Positions 1-7,289 of a stretch of DNA of 28,989 nt are shown here, piece after piece. A program made the position numbers and the translations under genes. How positions within the stretch are numbered: the stretch's first letter is position 1; each line of letters begins with the position of its first letter. The stretch is from JAKCDU01 sp035551615. GTDB taxonomy: Bacteria > Actinomycetota > Acidimicrobiia > Acidimicrobiales > Palsa-688. The stretch spans positions 1-28,989 of the forward strand of contig DASZNC010000110.1 in assembly GCA_035551615.1 (NCBI GenBank), in the 5' to 3' direction. Below the pieces are notes generated by a model. That model made no database searches. It was not told the DNA's origin and saw only the letters and a program-made list of their open reading frames with translations.

Positions 1-1
1 G

Positions 2-2467
2 GTCTTCGAGGCGGCCGCTGATGTAGGGGGCACCTGGTACTGGAACCGTTACCCCGGCGCCCGCTGCGACATCCCCACCACGGACTACACCTACAGCTTC
101 GACCCGGAGCTCGAGGCCGAGTGGACGTGGTCGGAGAAGTACGCCACGCAGCCCGAGATCCTGGCCTACCTGAACCACGTCACCGACAAGTACGACCTGC
201 GCAGGGACATCCGGTTCTCGACCCGGATCGCAACCGCCACCTGGGACGGGAGCCGCAACCGCTGGGACCTGACGACCGCCGACGGTGATCAGGTCACGTG
301 CCGTTACTACGTCATGGCGACCGGCTGCCTCTCGTTGCCGAAGGACCCCGACATCGAAGGCGCCGGTAACTTCGCCGGCGAGGTCTACTTCACCAGCCGC
401 TGGCCCCACGAGGGCGTCGACTTCACCGGCAAGCGGGTCGGGGTGATCGGCACCGGATCGTCTGGCATCCAGTCCATCCCGCTCATCGCCGCAGAGGCCG
501 AGCAGCTGACCGTCTTCCAGCGCACCCCGAACTACTCGATCCCGGCTCACAACGGCCCGGCGTCGGCCGATCGGTTGGCCGCCATCGCCAGCAACCGGGA
601 CCAGTACCGGGCCGACGGCCGCTTGTCGCGCGGGGGTGTCCCGGCCTACGACCTGACCGAGGTGATGGGGACCACCGCCACCGACGAGGTGGCCCGCGAG
701 CGCTTCGAATGGGCTTGGCAGACCGGTGAGCTGTTCAGCATCCTCGGCGTGTTCGCCGACCAGGCGATCAGCCTGCCCTCCAACATGCGGGTGGCCGAGA
801 TGTTCCGCCAACGGGTCCACGACCTGGTCGACGACCCCGAGCTGGCCGAGGTACTCAGCCCGAAGGACTACCCGATCGGCACCAAGCGCCCGTGCCTGGA
901 CACCGGCTACTTCCAGACGTTCAACCGGGACAACGTCCGGCTGGTCGATCTGCGCCAGCACCCGATCAGGACCATCACCGGCTCCGGTGTCGATCTGGTC
1001 GACGAATCGCTCGAGTTCGACGCCCTCGTCTTCGCCACCGGCTTCGATGCCATGACCGGCGCCCTGTTCGCCGTCGACATCGCCGGCGAGGACGGCTTGA
1101 AGCTGAAGGACAAGTGGGCCGACGGACCGACCACCTATCTGGGGTTGATGACCACCGGCTTCCCGAACCTGTTCACCATCACCGGACCGGGTAGCCCGTC
1201 GGTGCTGTCCAACATGGCGGTGTCGATCGAACAGCACGTCGACTGGGTCAGCGAATGCATCGCCGACCTCGACGACCGGGGTTTCGAATCGATCGAGCCC
1301 ACCCCGATGGCCGAGGCCGGCTGGACCCAGCACGTGGCCGACTGCGCCGACATCACACTGATGACGAAGGTCAACTCCTGGTACATGGGCGCCAACGTGC
1401 CCGGCAAACCCCGCGTGTTCTATCCCTACGTCGGTGGCGTCGACGCCTACCGGATCGCCTGCGACGAGATCGTGGCCAGGGATTACCTGGGCTTCCGCCT
1501 GGAGGGACCCGCCGGCGCCATCTGCAATGACGGGGTGATCCGCCAACTGCAACCGGACGTGGCCATGGTGCTCGACATGATGGCCCAGATGGGGTTGCCC
1601 GCACTCGAGTCGATGTCGGCCGCCGACGCTCGCGCCTTCATGACCGCGTCCGGAGCGGTCCGTCCCCCCGGACCCGACGTGGCCGAGGTGACCGACGGGG
1701 TGCTCCCGGGCATCGACGGTGAACTCCCCTACCGGCTCTACCGCCCCGAAGGCACCGGGCCGCATCCGGTCATCGCCTACTTCCACGGTGGCGGCTGGGT
1801 TCTGGGCGACCTCGATTCCGACGACCCGGTATGCCGCGACCTGTGCTCCCGGACCGGTGCCGTAGTCGTCTCGGTCAACTACCGGCACGCCCCCGAGCAC
1901 CGGTTCCCGGCCGCCGCCGACGACGCCTTCGCCGCACTGCAGTGGATCGGTGCCAACGCCGTCGAGCTCGGTGGCATCCCCGGCCAGTTGATCGTCGCCG
2001 GCTGGAGTGCAGGTGGCAACCTGGCCGCCGTCGCCGCCCAGCGGGCCCGCGACGAGGGCGGCCCGGACCTCCTCGGCCAGGTCCTGCTCACGCCTGTCAC
2101 CGACAGTGACATGTCCCGGGCCTCCTATCAGGAGAACGGCGACGGGTACGTGCTCACCCAACCGCTCATGGAGTGGTTCTGGGACCACTACGCGGACGCC
2201 GAGGACCGCACGGACGTACGAGTGGCGCCGCTGCGCGGAGACCTGGCCGGGCTGCCCCCGGCCGTGGTCATGACCGCCCAGTTCGACCCGCTGCGCGACG
2301 AAGGCGACGCCTACGCCGAGTCGCTGGAGAAGGCCGGCATACCGGTCCGCCACATCCGGGCCCGGGGTCACACCCACACGTCCTGGACGATGGTCGATGT
2401 CGTCATCTCTGGCGGCCCGGTGCGGGCCGAGGTGGCGGACGCCATCAGAGGCCTGCTGCCTGACTAG
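2..2467 (+). CDS. Baeyer-Villiger-type flavin monooxygenase fused to HSL-family alpha/beta hydrolase (5' partial)
   Basis: The open frame runs from the window edge, so the true start lies outside; 821 residues are visible. The front is a class B flavoprotein monooxygenase. It opens in the GGTWYWNRYPGARCD region, has the NADPH-type Rossmann motif GVIGTGSSGIQ (437-472) and an ATGFDAMTGAL segment. The BVMO fingerprint FxGxxxHxxxWP is present at 371-406 as FAGEVYFTSRWP, with Phe (389-391) where His is expected. From about 1530 a complete HSL-type esterase follows: oxyanion motif HGGGW (about 1783), nucleophile Ser in GWSAGGN (2006-2008), Asp in FDPLRDE (2285-2287) and His in GHTHTSW (2369 or 2375). 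The inferred role is oxidation of a ketone to an ester followed by hydrolysis in one polypeptide. The substrate is unknown. The gene converges on the MFS gene and shares its CTAG stop. Confidence 0.88.
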   Translation, partial: VFEAAADVGGTWYWNRYPGARCDIPTTDYTYSFDPELEAEWTWSEKYATQPEILAYLNHVTDKYDLRRDIRFSTRIATATWDGSRNRWDLTTADGDQVTCRYYVMATGCLSLPKDPDIEGAGNFAGEVYFTSRWPHEGVDFTGKRVGVIGTGSSGIQSIPLIAAEAEQLTVFQRTPNYSIPAHNGPASADRLAAIASNRDQYRADGRLSRGGVPAYDLTEVMGTTATDEVARERFEWAWQTGELFSILGVFADQAISLPSNMRVAEMFRQRVHDLVDDPELAEVLSPKDYPIGTKRPCLDTGYFQTFNRDNVRLVDLRQHPIRTITGSGVDLVDESLEFDALVFATGFDAMTGALFAVDIAGEDGLKLKDKWADGPTTYLGLMTTGFPNLFTITGPGSPSVLSNMAVSIEQHVDWVSECIADLDDRGFESIEPTPMAEAGWTQHVADCADITLMTKVNSWYMGANVPGKPRVFYPYVGGVDAYRIACDEIVARDYLGFRLEGPAGAICNDGVIRQLQPDVAMVLDMMAQMGLPALESMSAADARAFMTASGAVRPPGPDVAEVTDGVLPGIDGELPYRLYRPEGTGPHPVIAYFHGGGWVLGDLDSDDPVCRDLCSRTGAVVVSVNYRHAPEHRFPAAADDAFAALQWIGANAVELGGIPGQLIVAGWSAGGNLAAVAAQRARDEGGPDLLGQVLLTPVTDSDMSRASYQENGDGYVLTQPLMEWFWDHYADAEDRTDVRVAPLRGDLAGLPPAVVMTAQFDPLRDEGDAYAESLEKAGIPVRHIRARGHTHTSWTMVDVVISGGPVRAEVADAIRGLLPD

Positions 2468-3993
2468 ACAGACGCCGCCGCCGCCGCCAGGTTCTCGTCC
2501 GAGCGCCGGGCGGCGATGGTCTCGCGCAGGTAGGCCGACCTGGAGAGCCACAGCGCGGTCGCGCCGATGAGCATGGGCAGCGTCAGCAGGGTGAAAGCCA
2601 TCTCCAGTCCGTGCGCCGATGACGCCGACATCGAGGCGTCCGTGGTGTTGATGCCGGTCGACAGGCCGGCTCCGCCTCCGCCGAAGGACGCCGACACCAG
2701 GCCGAAGAGAAGCGGGGAGAATCCCTGCAACGTCTGGCGCAGAGCAGTGCGGACGGACTCGGCCCGGCCCCACAATCGGGACGGGACGATGTCGAGCCGG
2801 GCCGCGTCGACCGGCGGGTTGGCCGCTCCCACGCAGAAGGCGGCGACGAAGAAGATGGGCATCGACAGCGGCAGCACGTGGCTGAGGGCGCCGGGGATGA
2901 AGGTCACGACCGTCCCCAGGTAGGCGAACGTCCCGATGATCATGCGGGCCCGGATCCGCCCCTTCCTGATCAGGCTGTCGGTGAGCCGGCCGCTGACCAG
3001 AACCCCGGCGATGGCCCCGACGGCCACGATCAGGAACAGGAAGGTGGCCAGCGACTGGCCGGCCCCGTAGCGCTCGCGGAAGTACAGCTCAGCGAACGTC
3101 TCCAGCCCGGCCAGGAAGAAATAGCCCAGCCCCGAGGCCAGGATCAGGGCCACGTTGGACCGGATGCGCAGGACGTACCGGGTGGCGTCCCACAGCGACA
3201 TCTCCGACGTGGCCGAGATGACCAGTGACCGTTCGGGTTTCACGCCGGCCGCCTCGGCCGCCTGCTCCACCAGTGACGGATCCCCCAGCTCCTCCTGGTC
3301 GTCGTCGCCATCGGTGCCGGTCGCCGATGAGCCGTCCGCCTCCTCCTCGGTGACGATGTGCTCGTCGCCCACCTCGAGGTAGGCCTGCCCGCCGCGGGCC
3401 GGCTCGGGCAGCCAGCGGCGGATGGCGAAGGGCAGGGCGACGGCGGGGAGCGCCAGGACGGCCATGGCCACCCGCCAGCCGAACAGCCCGGACAGGCCCC
3501 CGGCCACCAGGATCCCGACGCCGGCCCCGATCAGTTCCCCGGTCAGGACGAACGACCACAGCCGGCTGCGTTCGTCGCCGGGTACCAGGTCGCCGAACAG
3601 CGACGCCAGGGCCGGCCCGGCGGCGGCGATTACCCCGCCCAGGGCCAGGCGGGTCATGAGGAGCATGGAGAACGACACCGACAACGAGCTGACGACCGTG
3701 GCCACCGCCCACAGGCCGATCACCACCTGCAGGAGTCGGGTCCGGCTGTAGCGATCGGAGATGGTCCCGAAGGGGAGCGTGGCCACACACCCGACCAGCG
3801 TGGTGACGGTCACCAGAAGGCCGATGTCGGTGTCGCCGATGTGGAATGCCTGCTCGAGCGGGGCGGCCAACGCGCCGACGGCGCCGGTGTCGGCGGCCTG
3901 GAGGCCGAGTATGGACCCGAGGAGGAGGATGACGCGCCGGCGCGCCGGACCACCCACCGCCTCGTCCAAGGCGTGGGCGACGTGCGCCGTCAC
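2464..3993 (-). CDS. MFS transporter with acidic central loop
   Basis: This is a polytopic membrane protein of the major facilitator superfamily, about 509 residues, inferred to have two six-helix halves. The loop after helix 2 carries the MFS-A-like FGTISDRYSRTRLLQ. A long cytosolic loop between the halves is rich in Glu and Asp (EEEADGSS, DGDDDQEELGD). I chose the GTG at 3993 because GAAGG lies seven bases upstream. An in-frame ATG at 4023 would add ten residues (MKSEVSEGGA) but has poorer ribosome-site spacing. The gene follows the glycosylase gene by 60 bases or fewer and is probably the last member of the LysR operon. The substrate is unknown; spinster-like or drug-efflux MFS proteins are the closest general match. 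The stop shares CTAG with the convergent upstream gene. Confidence 0.85.
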   Translation of the reverse strand: MTAHVAHALDEAVGGPARRRVILLLGSILGLQAADTGAVGALAAPLEQAFHIGDTDIGLLVTVTTLVGCVATLPFGTISDRYSRTRLLQVVIGLWAVATVVSSLSVSFSMLLMTRLALGGVIAAAGPALASLFGDLVPGDERSRLWSFVLTGELIGAGVGILVAGGLSGLFGWRVAMAVLALPAVALPFAIRRWLPEPARGGQAYLEVGDEHIVTEEEADGSSATGTDGDDDQEELGDPSLVEQAAEAAGVKPERSLVISATSEMSLWDATRYVLRIRSNVALILASGLGYFFLAGLETFAELYFRERYGAGQSLATFLFLIVAVGAIAGVLVSGRLTDSLIRKGRIRARMIIGTFAYLGTVVTFIPGALSHVLPLSMPIFFVAAFCVGAANPPVDAARLDIVPSRLWGRAESVRTALRQTLQGFSPLLFGLVSASFGGGGAGLSTGINTTDASMSASSAHGLEMAFTLLTLPMLIGATALWLSRSAYLRETIAARRSDENLAAAAASV

Positions 3994-4055
3994 TGCACCA
4001 CCTTCACTCACTTCGCTCTTCATACCCGAGCCGACGCCTCGGAGGACGAGGTGCG

Positions 4056-4976
4056 CTAGTAATCGCCGTAACGGTGCTCGGGCCGCTCCATCCGCGGACC
4101 GCGGCGGGCCGGCCAGGCCGAAGGGGTCAGCTCGATGAGACGCATGGCCCGGTACCGGTGGGGCCGCCACCGCTCGTAGAACGGCTCCACCTCGTCCTCG
4201 GCCAGCTCCCGCCCGGCCAGGGCGTGACTGGTGAGCGCAACCAGGTGGTAGTCGCCCACCGACAGGGCGTCGGCGTCGCCGAGAGCCCGGTGCCCGACCT
4301 CGGCCGCCGTCCAGCGACCGATCCCGCGTAGCGAGGTCATGGCCCGGTAGGCCCGAGCGAGGTCGCCTCCGGTTTCCCGCTCCAAGGACCTGGCTCGGGA
4401 CGCGACCAGCCGGATGGTGTCCACCGCAGACGGTTCGACGCCGACCCGGCGCCAGTCCCACGGCCGTACGTCGAGCCAGGACTGCGGGGTCGGGGGCACC
4501 CGCAGGTCCGGCCGGGGCCCGGGGGCGGGCGCACCGAACCGGCGGACCAACCGCTGCCACGACTGCACCGCGTCGCGGCCGCTGATCTTCTGGTGGAGCA
4601 CGGCACCGATCAGCGCTTCGACGACCAGCCCGGTTCGCGGCACCCGCAACCCCACCAACCGCTTCTCGGCCGCCTCCAGCACCGGGTGATCGGCGACGAA
4701 GGTCTCCGGGTCGTCGCCGGCGCCGAGCAGGTCAGGGACCCCGTCCAGCAACTCCGCCGTCCCGTCCCCCCAGGCGTCGACGGTCAGGTTGCGCAGATCG
4801 CGCTGGCGGATGCGATAGGTCACCGGCCCCGACCGCATCCCTGCGACCCGCCAGATCGAGCCGTCGGGATCGACCTGATGGCACGGGTCGCGGGCGCCCA
4901 TGCGCAGGGCGCCGAGGGTCAACCGGGCGCTGACCGGGAAGTCGGGGCTCCACTCACGCCGGCCATCGGCGGTCAC
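4056..4976 (-). CDS. AlkA-like DNA-3-methyladenine glycosylase (HhH-GPD superfamily)
   Basis: The protein has 306 residues and is predicted to excise alkylated bases from DNA as the first step of base-excision repair. The C-terminal half holds the helix-hairpin-helix and Gly/Pro-Asp region LRGIGRWTAAEVGHRALG followed by SVGDYHL. Asp at about residue 242 in this motif is the expected catalytic residue. The N-terminal VSARLTLGALRMG segment matches the start of actinobacterial AlkA-like proteins. The GTG start at 4976 is chosen because it overlaps the previous stop as GTGA, implying translational coupling, and because a downstream Met would cut into the conserved N-terminal region. It lies third in the LysR operon. 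Exact substrate range cannot be read from sequence. Confidence 0.85.
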   Translation of the reverse strand: MTADGRREWSPDFPVSARLTLGALRMGARDPCHQVDPDGSIWRVAGMRSGPVTYRIRQRDLRNLTVDAWGDGTAELLDGVPDLLGAGDDPETFVADHPVLEAAEKRLVGLRVPRTGLVVEALIGAVLHQKISGRDAVQSWQRLVRRFGAPAPGPRPDLRVPPTPQSWLDVRPWDWRRVGVEPSAVDTIRLVASRARSLERETGGDLARAYRAMTSLRGIGRWTAAEVGHRALGDADALSVGDYHLVALTSHALAGRELAEDEVEPFYERWRPHRYRAMRLIELTPSAWPARRGPRMERPEHRYGDY

Positions 4977-5422
4977 GGCCTCTCGACCCAGGGACAGTGC
5001 CGGCAACCCGACTGACAACAGGATCCCTTGTCCCACAAGGTCCGGGCGGTAAGCGCGAACAGCCCGGTGGCCGGGTCGACATATCCAGCGTCGCCGGCCA
5101 ACAGGGCCCGGTGATGGGCCTCCATGACGGCGACGTAGTCGGGCCGGCCAGGTGGGAGCCGCTCCGGATGGGGTACCAACCGGGCCGGCGGGAGCGGGCC
5201 GGGCCGGTCCGGACGGTCGAGCGCCACCAGCACCAGCCACCACGAGGCCAGCCCGTGCCGGCACGGCTCGGGCGGCCGCACCTCGCACTCGTCGGGGCAC
5301 CGGCACACCCCGTCGGCCAGCCACTCGGCGATCGTGCCTTCATCCGGCGGTGCCCATCCGCTGTTGCGGTCGAACCACTCGTGGGTGTTCTCGACCGCTG
5401 CGCTCCCCGACTCAGTTGTCAA
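4973..5422 (-). CDS. Cysteine-rich protein with C-terminal DUF5522-like motif
   Basis: This 149-residue protein of unknown function ends in GSCCQSGCRHCPW, the signature of the DUF5522 family. A second cysteine-rich segment, VCRCPDECEVRPPEPCRHG, lies in the middle; together they could bind a metal or iron-sulfur cluster, which is inference. The TTG start at 5422 is preferred. GAGGTG sits six bases upstream, the codon overlaps the end of the LysR gene by 11 bases, and the only downstream Met would remove the middle cysteine cluster. The gene ends in a GTGA overlap with the glycosylase start, so the two are probably co-translated. Being longer than typical DUF5522 proteins, it may be a fusion of two small cysteine modules. 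Confidence 0.7.
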   Translation of the reverse strand: MTTESGSAAVENTHEWFDRNSGWAPPDEGTIAEWLADGVCRCPDECEVRPPEPCRHGLASWWLVLVALDRPDRPGPLPPARLVPHPERLPPGRPDYVAVMEAHHRALLAGDAGYVDPATGLFALTARTLWDKGSCCQSGCRHCPWVERP

Positions 5423-6314
5423 AGGACACACCTCGGTCCAAGTGGCCACACAGCGCATCCACGAACGCGGAGGCGGCCGGGGAGAAAGGCCGGTCCCTTC
5501 GGGAGGCCAGCCCGATGGTCCGCTCGAGCGCGCCGCCGCGGAAGCGGATGGCGCGCAGCCGGCCCGAGCCGGCGACCACAGAGGCGGGGACGACGGCCGC
5601 CGCCACACCGGCCGCAGCCAGGGCCAGAGCGCCGTCCATCTCGAGGCCCTGCATCGCCATGATCGGGGTGAAACCGGCCTGGCGGCAGGCCAGTAAGGTC
5701 GCTTCGCGCAGGTCGTAGCCGTCCTTGAACATGACGAGCGGCACCTGTTCCAGCTCGGCCACCCGGATGGATCTGCGGGCGGCCAGCCGGTGGGCCCGGT
5801 CGACGGCGAGCACCAGCTCCTCGGTCATGAGGGGGCGGGCCTCGACCCACGGCCGGTCCACCGGGAGGATGACGACGGCCAGGTCCATCTCTCCCTTGCC
5901 CAGCCGGTCGACCAGCTCCTGCGATCCGGCCTCGTGCACGGTCAGCTCCACGCCCGCGTGGTCGGTGTGGAAGCGGGCCAGGACGGGAGGCAGCAGGTTG
6001 GTCGTCAGGCTGGGGGTGGCCCCGATCACCAGGCGGCCCCGCCGCAGGCCGAGCAGGTCGCGCACCGCTTCGGCGCCGGCGTCGCAGTCGGCGAGCACCT
6101 GGCGGGCCCAGGGCAGGAACACCTCGCCGGCGCCGGTGAGCGTCACCTCGGCCCGCTCGCGGTGGAACAGGGGGGCACCCAGCTCCTGCTCCAGAGCGGC
6201 CACTGCGCTCGATATGGAAGGCTGGGCCACGTGCAGCCGGGCGGCCGCCCTGGTGAACCTGCGTTCCTCGGCCACGCACACCACGTACCGGAGTTGGTGG
6301 AGCTGCATGTCCAT
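5412..6314 (-). CDS. LysR-family transcriptional regulator
   Basis: The protein has 300 residues with a classic LysR N-terminal winged helix-turn-helix (MQLHQLRYVVCVAEERRFT, then AARLHVAQPSISSAVAALE). A LysR substrate-binding domain begins near residue 90. The effector domain resembles OxyR in layout (KDGYDLREATLLACRQAGF). The residue equivalent to the peroxidatic Cys appears to be Asp, while a Cys remains near the resolving position, so a thiol peroxide switch is unlikely. The start may be Met at 6314 or, two codons later, Met at 6308; the latter gives the usual LysR N-terminus. It is divergent from sdhCAB with about 126 bases between, and heads the DUF5522, glycosylase and MFS operon. Autoregulation is likely because a LysR-type palindrome covers its start codon. 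Confidence 0.88.
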   Translation of the reverse strand: MDMQLHQLRYVVCVAEERRFTRAAARLHVAQPSISSAVAALEQELGAPLFHRERAEVTLTGAGEVFLPWARQVLADCDAGAEAVRDLLGLRRGRLVIGATPSLTTNLLPPVLARFHTDHAGVELTVHEAGSQELVDRLGKGEMDLAVVILPVDRPWVEARPLMTEELVLAVDRAHRLAARRSIRVAELEQVPLVMFKDGYDLREATLLACRQAGFTPIMAMQGLEMDGALALAAAGVAAAVVPASVVAGSGRLRAIRFRGGALERTIGLASRRDRPFSPAASAFVDALCGHLDRGVSFDN

Positions 6315-6329
6315 AGCCTATGACTATGG
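6311..6329. promoter_or_regulatory. Putative LysR-type operator
   Basis: The perfect inverted repeat CCATAG-N7-CTATGG contains ATAG-N7-CTAT (6313-6327), which fits the T-N11-A LysR box. It overlaps the LysR start codon and lies upstream of sdhC. This is the usual arrangement for an autoregulated LysR gene that also controls a divergent operon. No experimental support is available. Confidence 0.55.
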
Positions 6330-6349
6330 CTGTGAAAGGAAATCGATTC

Positions 6350-6378
6350 TTTACCTTTAGGAATCGCAGACCTAGCGT
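6350..6378 (+). promoter_or_regulatory. Putative sigma-70-type promoter of sdhCAB
   Basis: TTTACC and TAGCGT are separated by exactly 17 bases. This is a reasonable housekeeping-type match for an actinobacterium, placed about 62 bases before the sdhC start and just downstream of the putative LysR box. Confidence 0.35.
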
Positions 6379-6440
6379 GAATTCGCCCCACAGGGAGCAG
6401 GGCACGCCCTACCACCCTGAAAATCATCATAAGGAGCCAT

Positions 6441-7289
6441 ATGGCCGCACCCGTGGCGTCAGCCCCGTCCCCGACACCCGAGATCAGACCCGGGCCCCGG
6501 GCCGCCATCGCCGCCCGCACCCTGCGACAGGACCGGTGGTGGGTAGCGCCGCTGATCTCGTTCGGCGTGCTCTCGTCGTTCGTGATCTACGCCACCTGGG
6601 CGGCCTTCTTCAACGGCAACTACTACGCCAAGCCGTACCTGTCACCGTTCTACTCGCCGTGCGTGGCCACCGTCTGCCACACCGGCAACCACCACAACAT
6701 CGGGACCGCCCCGAGCGTCGGCATCTTCGGTCCGTGGTGGGCCATCTCGCCGGCCATCATCATCCTGATCTTCCCGCTCGGCTTCCGGATGACCTGCTAC
6801 TACTACCGGCGGGCGTACTACCGGGCGTTCTGGTTGTCGCCGCCGGCCTGCGCAGTGAGCGAGCCGCACAAGAAATACTCCGGTGAGACCCGCTTTCCCC
6901 TGATCATCCAGAACATCCACCGCTACTTCTTCTACGCCGGCCTGGTGTTCAACGTCATCCTCACCTACGACGCCGTTCTCGCCTTCGTGGAGCGGCGCGA
7001 CGCCGCCCTCGGCGGCGGTTATGTCGGGCTGGGCAGCTTCGTGATGCTCGTCAACGCCTGCTTCCTGTGGGCCTACTCGCTCTCGTGCCACTCCTGCCGC
7101 CACATCGTCGGCGGCCGGCTCAAGCACTTCTCCAAGCACCCCATCCGGTTCAAGTTCTGGGGCTTCGTGACCAAGCTCAACAGCAAGCACATGCAGCTGG
7201 CCTGGGCCAGTCTGATCTGGGTGGCCCTCACCGACGTGTATGTCCGGCTGGCGGCCAGCGGCACCCTCGGCCACGGAAGGTGGATCTGA
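6441..7289 (+). CDS. sdhC: Succinate dehydrogenase/fumarate reductase membrane anchor, Sdh1 type
   Basis: This 282-residue membrane protein has about five hydrophobic helices and anchors the SdhAB catalytic pair for quinone reduction. It has the size and composition of the mycobacterial Sdh1 anchor (Rv0249c type), not the short SdhC/SdhD pair of the classical enzyme. Conserved-looking Cys/His groups stand out: PCVATVCHTGNHHN near residues 73-86, a Cys in FRMTCYYY, and LSCHSCRH near residues 214-221. The mycobacterial Sdh1 structure has been reported to hold a Rieske-type cluster in the membrane subunit, and these residues are candidate ligands; that link is inference. AAGGAG lies four bases before the ATG. 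The stop overlaps the sdhA start as TGATG. Confidence 0.85.
   Translation: MAAPVASAPSPTPEIRPGPRAAIAARTLRQDRWWVAPLISFGVLSSFVIYATWAAFFNGNYYAKPYLSPFYSPCVATVCHTGNHHNIGTAPSVGIFGPWWAISPAIIILIFPLGFRMTCYYYRRAYYRAFWLSPPACAVSEPHKKYSGETRFPLIIQNIHRYFFYAGLVFNVILTYDAVLAFVERRDAALGGGYVGLGSFVMLVNACFLWAYSLSCHSCRHIVGGRLKHFSKHPIRFKFWGFVTKLNSKHMQLAWASLIWVALTDVYVRLAASGTLGHGRWI

Noticed and set aside
4024..4560. Upstream extension of the MFS open frame.
   Set aside because: It is an Arg/Ala-rich shadow of the glycosylase gene with no family features.
5412..6314. Assigning the LysR regulator as OxyR.
   Set aside because: The peroxidatic Cys equivalent appears to be Asp, so only a generic LysR call is justified despite the OxyR-like ATAG-N7-CTAT site.
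7067..7288. Upstream extension of the SdhA open frame as a longer N-terminus.
   Set aside because: It runs through the sdhC gene; the TGATG overlap and ribosome site support the start at 7289.
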